This document shows, piece by piece, positions 35,536 through 43,854 of a DNA stretch of 64,000 bases. Position 1 is the stretch's first letter. Each line of letters begins with the position of its first letter. Under the pieces are notes generated by a model, which did no database searches, was not told where the DNA came from, and saw only the letters and a program-made list of their open reading frames with translations. This stretch comes from an uncultured Treponema sp. (GTDB lineage: Bacteria; Spirochaetota; Spirochaetia; Treponematales; Treponemataceae): positions 124,001 to 188,000 of the forward strand of contig CAMVDX010000002.1 of the NCBI GenBank assembly GCA_947166355.1. The letters are read 5' to 3'. Position numbers and translations under genes: made by a program.

Positions 35536-35568
35536 CTTATATAGATGTATTATATACATCTATATAAG
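35536..35568. promoter_or_regulatory. Large palindromic operator between XRE gene and exported-protein gene
   Basis: CTTATATAGATGTAT (35536-35550), centre TAT, then ATACATCTATATAAG (35554-35568): a perfect 15-bp inverted repeat. A TTGACT -35-like hexamer lies at 35520-35525, so the palindrome covers the region expected for the -10 of the rightward promoter. It fits an operator for a dimeric helix-turn-helix protein. Confidence 0.75.
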
Positions 35569-35607
35569 ATGTGCAGAAAAAGTACACAAAAAAAAGAGAG
35601 GAAAAAA

Positions 35608-36477
35608 ATGAAAAAAATTTTTGGTTTATTGGTTATTCTAGGATTGAGCACAGGTTTATTTGCTGCAAGTTCGGGATTTGGAAGTCTATCAAAGAATTTA
35701 AAATCTTTGGATGGCACGAAAGTTTCTGCTGCAACTGCAGAACTTGCTGAAGGGAGAGAATTATTTCCAATTGTATGGAAATGGACTCATAATGAACTTT
35801 CTGTTGGTGGAAAAGTTGTTGGTGCACAATATAGTCTGGATGAAATGAATGTTTTTGATGATACTTATCAGATTACTACAGAAGTATATATGAAAGGTTT
35901 GATAGGGCAACTTGTATGTCAGAAAAGCGTTCTGGAAATAACTTGTGAAAACAATACAGTTTCTGTACTTACAAAGGAGATGTATCAATATAATTGTGAT
36001 AAAAACCTGGACCGAACTGGAGACATTATTGAAGAACAAAAATCGGCTATGAATACACAGGCAAAATCGTTTGCAGATGGATTTGCCAATGATTCTAAAA
36101 ATCTTTCAGATGAAGAATATAATACATGGAGTGATGCTGCTTATTACAATATTGAAACACAATTGAAAATTTCTAAATATGCAGCAAATAAATTAAAGGC
36201 AAAAAAATGGTATGAAAAACACTCATTAGTAGGAAAAACTGTTGAGTTTACTATGTTGTTTACAGATTTAAAGGAAAGCAAAACTAAAGGTTTTGAATAT
36301 GAAGCAGGTGGTTTATATGGCTTGACTCCAATTACTGTTCTTAGTAATAATGATGACTATATAGACTTAAAATCAGAATCTAATTTGAAAATTAAAGGTG
36401 TAGTTAAAGATGTTCATTATTCAGGTGATTATGATACAAAATACGAAATAAAGTGGATTATCATTGAAGAACAGTAA
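35608..36477 (+). CDS. Exported protein of unknown function
   Basis: 289 residues from ATG 35608 behind GAGAGG (an in-frame upstream ATG at 35545 lies inside the palindromic operator). MKKIFGLLVILGLSTGLFAA is a clear signal peptide with a probable cut after FAA. There is no lipobox. The mature part is acidic and beta-rich in the first half and helical around residues 150-210 (LSDEEYNTWSDAAYYNIETQ). I recognise no family. It is the only gene on its transcript, ends in a strong terminator and is probably controlled by the divergent XRE regulator. Confidence 0.75.
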   Translation: MKKIFGLLVILGLSTGLFAASSGFGSLSKNLKSLDGTKVSAATAELAEGRELFPIVWKWTHNELSVGGKVVGAQYSLDEMNVFDDTYQITTEVYMKGLIGQLVCQKSVLEITCENNTVSVLTKEMYQYNCDKNLDRTGDIIEEQKSAMNTQAKSFADGFANDSKNLSDEEYNTWSDAAYYNIETQLKISKYAANKLKAKKWYEKHSLVGKTVEFTMLFTDLKESKTKGFEYEAGGLYGLTPITVLSNNDDYIDLKSESNLKIKGVVKDVHYSGDYDTKYEIKWIIIEEQ

Positions 36478-36501
36478 TATTAATTATTGATTAAAATTGA
36501 G

Positions 36502-36530
36502 CGGATATCTGAATGGATATCCGTTTTTTT
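36502..36530 (+). terminator. Rho-independent terminator
   Basis: CGGATATC (36502-36509) pairs with GATATCCG (36516-36523), followed directly by seven T residues. It terminates the exported-protein gene. Confidence 0.88.
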
Positions 36531-36551
36531 ATGCCCGCCTGCGAGCTTACA

Positions 36552-36667
36552 GCGTTAGGGATTGGAGGGGCGGCGATGAAGCCGTTCCGAAGGAATGGAG
36601 CCGAATGGCGGAACCCCGGAAAGCCCGACCCGGCGGCGGCACGAAGTGACGACAGCGGGGAACGCCC
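36552..36667. repeat. GC-rich interspersed element, GCGTTAGGG...GGAACGCCC type
   Basis: About 116 bp of GC-rich, purine-biased sequence starting GCGTTAGGGATTGGAGGGG and ending GGGGAACGCCC, with GCGTT/AACGC ends. It contains GGCGGAACCCCGGAAAGCCC and ACGAAGTGACG modules. It shares its ends and general design with 11745-11841. No gene lies between the terminator at 36530 and the next start at 36726. Confidence 0.65.
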
Positions 36668-36725
36668 AAAAACACAATGACGTGAGGGCGTTGTTAAAAA
36701 TCGGTTTTTGAGTTAAAGTTATGCC

Positions 36726-38033
36726 ATGCAGTTTACAAGTACAAGAAATAATAATTTAACGGTGAGTTTTTCTCAGGCAGTTCGGGATTGTATTCCGGAC
36801 GATGGCGGGGTTTTTGTGCCTTCTACTATCGAAGATATGCGCCGCTGGATTTATTATATTGATGAAACTACGCCCTTTGCATCTATTGCGGGTTCTTTGA
36901 CTTCGGCTTTGATGCACGAAGAATTTTCTCCAATCATTTGTGAAACTATTGCAACTGCGGCTTTTCCGACGGAGCCTGTTGTTCGCCAGCTGGACGGCAG
37001 TCTTTTTATGACAGAGATGTATCACGGTTTTACCGGCTGCCATCGCGATTATGGCGTTTCGTATCTGGTTTCATATCTAGAAACAACCTTACAGCTCAAG
37101 GGTGGAAAGGCTGTTTTTCTTGATTTTACACATGGCGGTCTTGGAGCTCTCTTGTCAAAGATTCTCAAAGGCAAAAAAAATATTAAGGCTGTGCTGGTTT
37201 ATAAAAAAGGAACAGTCCGAGGTCTTGACGAAGAAAGTCTTGCCTGGAACGGCGGAAATATTTATCCGGTAGAAATGGAAGGCAGCGAAACTGAAATTAA
37301 GGCTGCCATTTCCAAGGTTTTTGCCGATCGCGAGTTTGTTCAGGCTAACGGGTTAACCGTAGCTAACACAACAAATGTCTGCCGCCTTCTCGGACAGATT
37401 TTCTTCTTTCCATATTCTTTTGCTCAGGTAAAGAATAAGTTTAACGGCGAGTTCTATTATGCTATGGGTGCGGGAAATTACGGCTCTCTTATTGCGGGAC
37501 TTTACAGTTGGCGCTTTGCTCTTCCTGTAAACGGCTTTTATGTTCCAAGTACTGCGGCTTTGGCCCGCAGTGCAAACGGTGCGCCTGTTGTGCTTGACTC
37601 TCTTGTGGATCTTAAAGCAAGAGGTGAGGCAAATCCTGCAATTCCTGCAAACCTTGAGCGCCTGGAATCCTTCTTCGGCAAGAACGAAATGATGATGCGA
37701 AACTTCATTTATCCTTGTGATGTAAGTGAGGCTCAGCGTGATGCGGCTGCAAAAGAGCTTTATATGAAGTACGGCATTTTTGCAGATAAGGATACGGCTT
37801 CGGCTTATGCGGTGGTTAAAGAAAATTGCAGTGAGGTCTTTGACGAAGACGGAGCATTTATTCTGACGGCTTATAATCATCCATCTCTTTCTTCGGATTA
37901 TTGCCGCCACGTAATTGGTGAAGCTCCGGAAATGCCGGACGAAATCAAGGCAAGCTTTGTGCCTGTCGAGCTGAAACGACCTGTCGTAAGTGATGCGGAA
38001 GAACTGAAAAAGATTGCTGGAAGTTTATTCTAA
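36726..38033 (+). CDS. Threonine-synthase-like protein lacking the PLP lysine
   Basis: 435 residues with the full threonine-synthase layout: N-terminal SFSQAVRDCIPDDGGVFVPS, the active-site helix region MYHGFTGCHRDYG, a VFLDFTHGG block where synthases have the phosphate loop VATSGDTG, LVYKKGTVRGLDEE, and VANTTNVCRLLGQ resembling the NS.N..R..PQ motif. In true enzymes the lysine that holds pyridoxal phosphate lies in AFKD(F/V)G. Here the position is Arg107 (CHRDYG), and the phosphate-loop serine and threonine are also altered. It therefore probably does not make threonine; another ThrC is expected elsewhere in the genome. It overlaps the convergent EAL gene by 9 bp. Confidence 0.8.
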   Translation: MQFTSTRNNNLTVSFSQAVRDCIPDDGGVFVPSTIEDMRRWIYYIDETTPFASIAGSLTSALMHEEFSPIICETIATAAFPTEPVVRQLDGSLFMTEMYHGFTGCHRDYGVSYLVSYLETTLQLKGGKAVFLDFTHGGLGALLSKILKGKKNIKAVLVYKKGTVRGLDEESLAWNGGNIYPVEMEGSETEIKAAISKVFADREFVQANGLTVANTTNVCRLLGQIFFFPYSFAQVKNKFNGEFYYAMGAGNYGSLIAGLYSWRFALPVNGFYVPSTAALARSANGAPVVLDSLVDLKARGEANPAIPANLERLESFFGKNEMMMRNFIYPCDVSEAQRDAAAKELYMKYGIFADKDTASAYAVVKENCSEVFDEDGAFILTAYNHPSLSSDYCRHVIGEAPEMPDEIKASFVPVELKRPVVSDAEELKKIAGSLF

Positions 38034-39821
38034 ATACTTCTTGTCATACTCGGAAATTGGAATCGGTTTACTGTAATAGTACCCCTGAATAATTTCACAG
38101 CCGAGTGTGCGCAGCCGGTCAACCTGATTTTTGCTTTCAGCTCCTTCTGCGAGACAGACAAAGCCCAGTTCCTTTGCAAGAGTTATAATGTGCTGAAGAA
38201 CTATAATATCTTCTTTTCGTTCATTTTTTGTTGCAACGTTATCTACGAAGCTTTTGTCAATTTTCAGTGTATCAATTGGCATTTTTGTAAGAAGTGAAAG
38301 GGAAGAGTAACCGGTTCCAAAATCATCCATGGAAATTTTAAAACCTCGGCTGCGGAGTTCTTCGAGCACATTTATCATGTGCTCCATATTATCGTAGGTA
38401 GCACTTTCTGTCAGTTCAAAATCAATGTATTTATGCTCAACTCCGTAATGGTCAACAATGTTCACAAGATTATCAATAAGACCGTCGTCATACAAACGAC
38501 TTCGCGAAAGATTTACGGAAATCGGATAAAGCGGTTTGCCTTCTTTTTTCCAATTAGCCAGAGCCTGACAAACTTTTTTCAAAACAAGGTCATCAATTTT
38601 TGCGATTGAACCGTCCTTCTCAAAAAATGGAATAAAGCGGTAAGGCGGCAGAAATTCTTTATTCTTATAATTCCAGCGGATTAAAGCTTCTGCGCCTTTT
38701 AAGGTTTCTTTTGAAATGTCAAACTTTGGCTGAAGATATACTACAAATTCATCTTCTTCAATTGCTGTTTCAACATAGGCTTTTATATAGTTACCCCAGG
38801 AAAGGTCGTCGTGCATTTTGTCGGTGTAAATTATAATTTCTGTCCGCTTTTGATTTGTCGCAAGGGATTGTGCCATTTTTGCAAAGTCTGCAACACGGTT
38901 ACCAGAAAGCATTGCACGCTGCATGGGAACAAGCCCGCATTTATAATAGATTTTATAATATGGATCTTCTTCAAGAACAGAAAGCTTTTCAAAAAAAATC
39001 TTGAGCTTTTGAATTAATTCTTCTTCCGGCAAATCTTTAAGAAGCATTGCAAAATTATCATTGTGACAGCGTCCGCTTGCAAGAATAAAATCAGATTCAT
39101 TAATTGCTTTTACAATATTGCTCAAAACCTTGTTGGCAGCAATATGACCGTAGGCTTCGTTTATAACTCGAAATTCCTTTATATCAAAATGCGCAAAAGC
39201 ATAGTCATTTATGCCATTATCTGCGGGCACTTCAAGAAAGGCTTCAAGATGATTCCAGCTGTAGCTTCTTGTTATCATATCTTTAAAAGCTGTTTGATAG
39301 AGCGCATCTTTTTCAAACCAGGAAATCTCATCATTTATAACATGAACTGCTCTGTCGTTATAAAGCTTCCATTCATGTAAAAGTCTGTTCTTTTTATATC
39401 CGTGAAAAACGCTTATGACCTTTGCATCTTCTTTTATACATAAATCGCTGTATGGCCTGTGTGCATTATCTTCTTTTGCAATATCGGAAAAAAGCTGTTT
39501 GATGAAAGGATAATTAATTTCTACATCATCATCAATTTCAACAGAATAAAAAAAGGCTGCATCGAGTGCTGTTGCTTTGAGGTCTTGAGGATATTGAATT
39601 CTTGAATCATCCGGTCTGTATTCAATTCCGATTACTTCTTTATCTATTCCTTCAACAAAAAAAACTCCAGGATAATCATAAGTACCGAAAGCATTCGAAT
39701 ATTTAGCAATTTTGTCAGGTATATGTCCGCTGTAAAAGGCCTGAATTTCTTCAGGTGAGGCCTCGATATAATAGAGAATCCGACTTGGCTTAAATAACTG
39801 ATTGAGTTTGTTTACAAACAT
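38025..39821 (-). CDS. EAL-domain cyclic-di-GMP phosphodiesterase with degenerate GGDEF
   Basis: 598 residues with no membrane segment. Residues 1-180 are a PAS-like sensory region. Residues 185-335 form a GGDEF fold whose signature reads HNDNF (253-257), so diguanylate cyclase activity is lost. The EAL domain (about 345-598) has the catalytic GAEALIRW (EAL at 378-380), ISVNLSRSRL, FELTES, MDDFGTGYSSL and TLKIDKSFV. It should hydrolyse cyclic-di-GMP to pGpG in the cytosol, with the inactive GGDEF perhaps binding GTP as a regulator. It is monocistronic and convergent with the threonine-synthase-like gene. Confidence 0.92.
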   Translation of the reverse strand: MFVNKLNQLFKPSRILYYIEASPEEIQAFYSGHIPDKIAKYSNAFGTYDYPGVFFVEGIDKEVIGIEYRPDDSRIQYPQDLKATALDAAFFYSVEIDDDVEINYPFIKQLFSDIAKEDNAHRPYSDLCIKEDAKVISVFHGYKKNRLLHEWKLYNDRAVHVINDEISWFEKDALYQTAFKDMITRSYSWNHLEAFLEVPADNGINDYAFAHFDIKEFRVINEAYGHIAANKVLSNIVKAINESDFILASGRCHNDNFAMLLKDLPEEELIQKLKIFFEKLSVLEEDPYYKIYYKCGLVPMQRAMLSGNRVADFAKMAQSLATNQKRTEIIIYTDKMHDDLSWGNYIKAYVETAIEEDEFVVYLQPKFDISKETLKGAEALIRWNYKNKEFLPPYRFIPFFEKDGSIAKIDDLVLKKVCQALANWKKEGKPLYPISVNLSRSRLYDDGLIDNLVNIVDHYGVEHKYIDFELTESATYDNMEHMINVLEELRSRGFKISMDDFGTGYSSLSLLTKMPIDTLKIDKSFVDNVATKNERKEDIIVLQHIITLAKELGFVCLAEGAESKNQVDRLRTLGCEIIQGYYYSKPIPISEYDKKYLE

Positions 39822-39906
39822 ATAATTATGATAACATAAAAAATTTGTATCGGCTACTTTTAAGAGGAGATTTATTCAATTTTTGTAAATCTATGTTATT
39901 TGTTGC

Positions 39907-40581
39907 ATGCTCGTGGCGGAGTATTATGTCGTCATGGAAAAGAAGAATCTTGTTAAACGCATTTTGATGTCGCTCTTTGGCGTAATAATCTGTGCTATAA
40001 GTGTCGGCATTTTTAAGATTGCGGCCCTTGGCGTGGATCCTTTTCAGTCCTTTATGGCCGGGCTAGATGCTCTTGTGCCGATTAAGTTCGGGACTCTCTA
40101 TGTAATTGCAAATGCAGTGCTTTTTATTTTTATGCTGATTTTTGACCGCCACTACATTGGAATCGCAACATTTATCAATCTTTTTTTGCTGGGCTATATT
40201 ACTCAGTTTACTTATGAGTTTTTGCAGACTGTGATTGTGGAGCCTGCTTTGTGGTTGCGTGTTGTCTGCCTTATTGTGGGTGTTGTGATTATCTGCTTTG
40301 GTTCTGCCTTTTACATGACTGCCGACCTTGGAGTTTCAACTTACGATGCCGTTGCCCTGATTATCGTAAATACCTGGAAGCGCGGTAAGTTCCAGTATGT
40401 GAGAATCATTACTGATGTGGTTTGCGTGCTTCTGGGAGTCGGGCTTTTCTTGATTTCCGGCGGAGCAGTTCGTGGCATTATTGCGATTGCCGGAGTTGGA
40501 ACGATTATTACCGCATTTTTCATGGGGCCGCTCATTGAGTTCTTTAATGTGCATTGTGCGCGCCCGATTTTGAGTAAGTAG
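39907..40581 (+). CDS. YitT/YczE-family integral membrane protein
   Basis: 224 residues (alternative start ATG 39934 gives MEKKNLVKRI and 215 residues, a more usual N-terminus). Five to six membrane segments are present, with the GIFKIAALGVDPFQSFMAGLD and FYMTADLGVSTYDAVALII loops characteristic of YczE/YitT proteins. The function of the family is unknown; some members relate to metabolite export. A TATGTT -10-like element lies 9 bases before 39907. The gene is followed by a repeat block and then the nitroreductase gene. Confidence 0.8.
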   Translation: MLVAEYYVVMEKKNLVKRILMSLFGVIICAISVGIFKIAALGVDPFQSFMAGLDALVPIKFGTLYVIANAVLFIFMLIFDRHYIGIATFINLFLLGYITQFTYEFLQTVIVEPALWLRVVCLIVGVVIICFGSAFYMTADLGVSTYDAVALIIVNTWKRGKFQYVRIITDVVCVLLGVGLFLISGGAVRGIIAIAGVGTIITAFFMGPLIEFFNVHCARPILSK

Positions 40582-40693
40582 ATTAGGGAATAGGGAATAG
40601 TAGGAGGGGGAAGTCTCCCCCACGCTCCAACCCGCAAGCGGTTTTCCGCTACCCCCTCTGCGGGCTCAAACGCCGCCCGCAACGCCTGCTTTT
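40582..40693. repeat. Interspersed element, 'gggaatagggaatag' plus GC-rich hairpins
   Basis: ATTAGGGAATAGGGAATAGT (40584-40603) is followed by GAGGGGGAAGTCTCCCCC and CCCGCAAGCGGTTTTCCGC hairpins. The leading module recurs at 62424-62443, and the GC-rich part is the relative of the insertion in the Nudix gene. Confidence 0.75.
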
Positions 40694-40718
40694 ATAAATT
40701 ATTTTGGAGGAAATAGAA

Positions 40719-41252
40719 ATGAACGAAACTCTTAAAGTATTAGAGACCCGCCGCAGCTGCCGCAAGTTCAAAAGCGACATGCTCCGCGAAGAAGACCTAA
40801 ATGCAATCATCCGTGCCGGAACTTTTGCTCCAACCGGAATGAACAAACAGACTCCGATAATCATCGCCGTAACAAACAAAGAACTCCGCGACAAAATAAG
40901 CGAAGAAAACCGTAAAATTGGCGGCTGGGATGCAGGCTTTGATCCGTTTTACGGCGCGCCTGTAATTTTGATTGTCTTGGCAGATAAAGGTGTTAGTCCT
41001 AACTACATATATGACGGCTCCCTTGTTATGGGAAATCTCATGAATGCCGCTGAGTCGCTTGGGATTGGCTCAATCTGGATTCATCGCGCAAAGCAGGAAT
41101 TTGAAAGTGAGTTTGGAAAGAATCTGCTTGCAGAGCTCGGCATAAAAGGTGACTTTGAAGGAATCGGCCACGTTGCTCTTGGCTATGTGGATAAAGGTGG
41201 TGTAAAGCCTGCTTCACCTCGTAAAGAAAATTATGTTTATTGGGTGAAGTAA
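40719..41252 (+). CDS. Nitroreductase family protein
   Basis: 177 residues from ATG 40719 behind TGGAGG (40705-40710). The N-terminal VLETRRSCRKFKSD is the family FMN-binding motif, with FAPTGMNKQTPIII, and a later SLGIGSIWIHRAKQEFES block forms the rest of the flavin pocket. The C-terminal GIGHVALGYVDK is typical. These enzymes are FMN-dependent dimers reducing nitroaromatics, quinones or other acceptors with NAD(P)H. It is monocistronic, and the physiological substrate is unknown. Confidence 0.92.
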   Translation: MNETLKVLETRRSCRKFKSDMLREEDLNAIIRAGTFAPTGMNKQTPIIIAVTNKELRDKISEENRKIGGWDAGFDPFYGAPVILIVLADKGVSPNYIYDGSLVMGNLMNAAESLGIGSIWIHRAKQEFESEFGKNLLAELGIKGDFEGIGHVALGYVDKGGVKPASPRKENYVYWVK

Positions 41253-41298
41253 TTTTTGCTGCTTTTAATGTAATTTTCTGTCAGTCTTCAGATTATTC

Positions 41299-42009
41299 TC
41301 ACGGTTTTCTGCCGTCCCGGTAGTCAATAATCCAGCCGCCGTTGTAAAAGCCGTTGTCATTTCGCGTAGGGGTAACAAAGATTACCTTTGTAGGATTTTC
41401 TGTGTTGTATTCAAAGACGTTTGATTCCCACTGGAAAGCCTGAGGCTTCGAATATTCTACAACTCCCGATTGCAGAGCGGTTCTGGCTTCTTCTCCAGTT
41501 TCCGGGTAAATAAAATTATTCTGCTGGTCTACGGGAGTGTATAGCGAGATTTTGTAGCGGCCTTTTTTGAGCTTGAGGTGCATGGCCATGCCGCCGGAAA
41601 GAAAATAGGTGTGCTTGTAATTACGGATAATGTCTGGTGTGCTCAGCCATTCGTAAGTTGCGGTGATGCTGCTTGTGTCGTAAGTGATATCGTTGCCCTG
41701 TTCGTCTTCGACTCGCAGAAAGCAGCGGATGTCGTTGAGAACTCCGACATTGTCTGGCCGGTAAATTATGAGCGAAGTTTTGTCATGACCGGCCGGCAGG
41801 TCTTTAGTGGCGTCTATGAAGTCATAGTATGAGCCTGGTACCGGCTGAGCAGCCAATGTACAGGATAAGAAAAATGTAAAAAGGATTGTCATCCCGAACT
41901 TATGTGTTGTCATCCCGAACTTGTTTCGGGATCTATTTAAGAGATGCTGAAACAAGTTCAGCATGACATTCTTTTGTTTCGGGATGACAGAAGGTTCTTC
42001 TTTTCTCAT
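41299..42009 (-). CDS. Exported protein of unknown function with repeat-derived N-terminus
   Basis: From ATG 42009 the product is 236 residues. This ATG overlaps the upstream esterase stop (ATGA), which favours coupled translation from here. Residues of about 6-40 (including VMLNLFQHLLNRSRNKFGMT) are encoded by an interspersed repeat. A signal peptide, MTILFTFFLSCTLAAQ, starts only at ATG 41892, which lacks a ribosome-binding site. The mature domain is beta-rich with KTSLIIYRPDNVGVLNDIRC and does not match a family I know. It probably works with the sialate O-acetylesterase-like protein, inferred from coupling only. Confidence 0.68.
   Translation of the reverse strand: MRKEEPSVIPKQKNVMLNLFQHLLNRSRNKFGMTTHKFGMTILFTFFLSCTLAAQPVPGSYYDFIDATKDLPAGHDKTSLIIYRPDNVGVLNDIRCFLRVEDEQGNDITYDTSSITATYEWLSTPDIIRNYKHTYFLSGGMAMHLKLKKGRYKISLYTPVDQQNNFIYPETGEEARTALQSGVVEYSKPQAFQWESNVFEYNTENPTKVIFVTPTRNDNGFYNGGWIIDYRDGRKP
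41885..41995. repeat. Interspersed repeat 'gtcatcccgaac...atgctgaaacaagttcagcatgac'
   Basis: Two GTCATCCCGAACTT units are followed by a GAACTTGTTTCGGGATC arm and AGATGCTGAAACAAGTTCAG with an internal palindrome. The last unit recurs at about 3320 and 49185. Here it lies inside the open reading frame of the exported protein. Confidence 0.8.
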
Positions 42010-43715
42010 ACAGTCATTATCTGCTGGATTTTTGCGTGGCCGATATTTTCAGTACCTTTGGAGCCACAACTTTTTCCTGCTGCGGTAATTCTGAAAGGGC
42101 AAAGCGGGAGGCCGTTCTTTCCATAAATTATAACTGGACCATAATTGTACCAGCCGTAGCGTGCCGCAACCGGATGTCTGACCTTGTTATTGCATAACAC
42201 GATAGTGTTTTGTTTTCCGTCAGTACCGCCGAGAGCAAATCTTGCCGCATGCCAGATTCCATCGCTTCCTGCAATTTCAAAGCCTGTAAATTCCGGGCTC
42301 ACGGTGCAGCCCTGTATTTCTTCCATCTTTTTATATTCTTCAAGCCGAACTTTATCTTCGCGAACTTCAAAACCAAGCGGCGCATTTGAAAAACTTAAAA
42401 CAAGCTGACCGTGACCTTCAGAATCCAGATTGCCGCATGGATAGCAGCCTTCTATCTGAGGCGCCGCTGCATCAACCGAAGGAATCAGCTGGTAAACATT
42501 TGCAATGGCATTTTTTTCCATTCTTTCTGCAAGTTCTTTTTTTGCAACCGGATGAATATCGCTGTATTGTCCGAGGTCAAATGCGCTTGTAAGCCATGCA
42601 TTACGAACAGAGCTCGAAACCTTTGCCTGAGCTTCGCGAACAATACACCAGTGCTTAAAATCAGGGTCAGCTTCGTAGCGGTGAACCGGCAGCTGAACAA
42701 AAACGAACGGCAGGTTTTCATCCTTCCAGTCGCTTCGCCAGTTATCAATGAGCGAGCGGAAAAGCTTATAGTAAAATGACGGCTTATGGTCATCACTTTC
42801 ACCCTGATACCAGAGCACACCTTTGAGTGTGTAAGGTAAAATACGGGCAACCATGCAATCATAAAGCCCGCATGGGCGATACGGATTTTTGCATGAAGCC
42901 GGCCCCGGCCACGGATTTTTGCCAAGAATTTTTTCTGCTTCTGCCCAGGTAATGCCCGGCTGTTTTTCCCAGAGTTTGCCAAACTTTTCCTGCCACTTTG
43001 CATTTTCTATTTCGTATTCATCAAATTCTTTACACTGCTGTTCGATTGACTTACCGCGAGTTGCTTCTGCGTAATCGGTGAGGTAAGTGTTAAGGTCACG
43101 GTCTTCTTCTAGATATTCGCGGCGCATCCAGGCACTCGCCGAGGTCCCGCCCCAGTTACAGCCAATCACACCAACCACGCAGTCCAGGTCGGCCGCAAGT
43201 TTTTTTGCAAAAAAATAACCGACCGCAGACCAGGCACCACGCGAAGGACTCTCCCAGGTCTGCCAGCAGGTCTGTCGCTCTGCTTCAAAAAACTTATCAT
43301 CCATCCAGCCGATTTTATTTGTATAATAAAAGCGCACGTTTTTTCCGGCCGTTTCATCTGCTAACTCAGCGGGGCCTTCCTTGCAGTTCTGGAGTTCAAA
43401 TTCCATATTGCTCTGACCACCGGCAAGCCATACTTCGCCGATTGCAATATCAGTAAATTCGATTTCTTTTTCTTCTGAAGAAACGACTAGAGAACAGCCA
43501 GTTCTTGCCAGCTGCGGTTCAAGCTGTAAAAGCCATCTGCCATTTTCTGCAATGCAGGAGTTCTCACAAAGCGCCGCCCCCTTATCATCATACAGAGAGG
43601 CCTTAATTATTGAGCCGTCTTCAGCCTCGCCAAAAACTGCCGTCCATTTATTTCTCTGCAAAACCATGTGGTTTGAAAAAACTGCTGCTATTGAAAAGTT
43701 TTTTGAATCTGACAT
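42006..43715 (-). CDS. Sialate O-acetylesterase-like SGNH hydrolase
   Basis: 569 residues from ATG 43715, which has GAGG 5 bases upstream; the frame continues upstream into a repeat without a ribosome-binding site. Block I GQSNMEFELQNC carries the nucleophile serine, GCNWGGTSASAW and WYQGESDDHKP are the other SGNH blocks, and a late DIHPVAKKELAERM gives the Asp/His pair. An N-terminal beta domain precedes it. Sialate O-acetylesterases remove acetyl groups from sialic acids or, in gut bacteria, from plant polysaccharides. No signal peptide is apparent. The stop overlaps the start of the exported protein gene by 4 bp. Confidence 0.88.
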   Translation of the reverse strand: MSDSKNFSIAAVFSNHMVLQRNKWTAVFGEAEDGSIIKASLYDDKGAALCENSCIAENGRWLLQLEPQLARTGCSLVVSSEEKEIEFTDIAIGEVWLAGGQSNMEFELQNCKEGPAELADETAGKNVRFYYTNKIGWMDDKFFEAERQTCWQTWESPSRGAWSAVGYFFAKKLAADLDCVVGVIGCNWGGTSASAWMRREYLEEDRDLNTYLTDYAEATRGKSIEQQCKEFDEYEIENAKWQEKFGKLWEKQPGITWAEAEKILGKNPWPGPASCKNPYRPCGLYDCMVARILPYTLKGVLWYQGESDDHKPSFYYKLFRSLIDNWRSDWKDENLPFVFVQLPVHRYEADPDFKHWCIVREAQAKVSSSVRNAWLTSAFDLGQYSDIHPVAKKELAERMEKNAIANVYQLIPSVDAAAPQIEGCYPCGNLDSEGHGQLVLSFSNAPLGFEVREDKVRLEEYKKMEEIQGCTVSPEFTGFEIAGSDGIWHAARFALGGTDGKQNTIVLCNNKVRHPVAARYGWYNYGPVIIYGKNGLPLCPFRITAAGKSCGSKGTENIGHAKIQQIMTV

Positions 43716-43726
43716 TTTTACCTCGT

Positions 43727-43800
43727 TAGAACCCGTCATTAGGAGCCCATGCGACGAAGCCTTCTGGATTACCACGCACTTCGTGCTCGTAATGACATAT
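43727..43800. repeat. Interspersed 'cgtcat...gaagc...taatgac' repeat
   Basis: CCCGTCATTAGGAGCCCATG, then GCGACGAAGC, TGGATTACCACG and CACTTCGTGCTCGTAATGAC are a diverged member of the CGTCATTGCGAG family at 25957 and 63604. It separates the divergent esterase and flavin reductase genes. Confidence 0.6.
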
Positions 43801-43854
43801 TTTTTTCGTGCTTTTATTCTACTATTATTGTATACTTTTTTTAAGAGGAATTTT

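Noticed and set aside
37353..37910. 185-codon open frame on the minus strand within the threonine-synthase-like gene
   Set aside because: It is the antisense of a well-conserved coding sequence, rich in Arg/Cys/His as expected for a shadow frame, with no ribosome-binding site.
42006..43775. Upstream extension of the sialate O-acetylesterase to 43775
   Set aside because: The extra N-terminal residues are repeat-derived; ATG 43715 has a proper GAGG ribosome-binding site.
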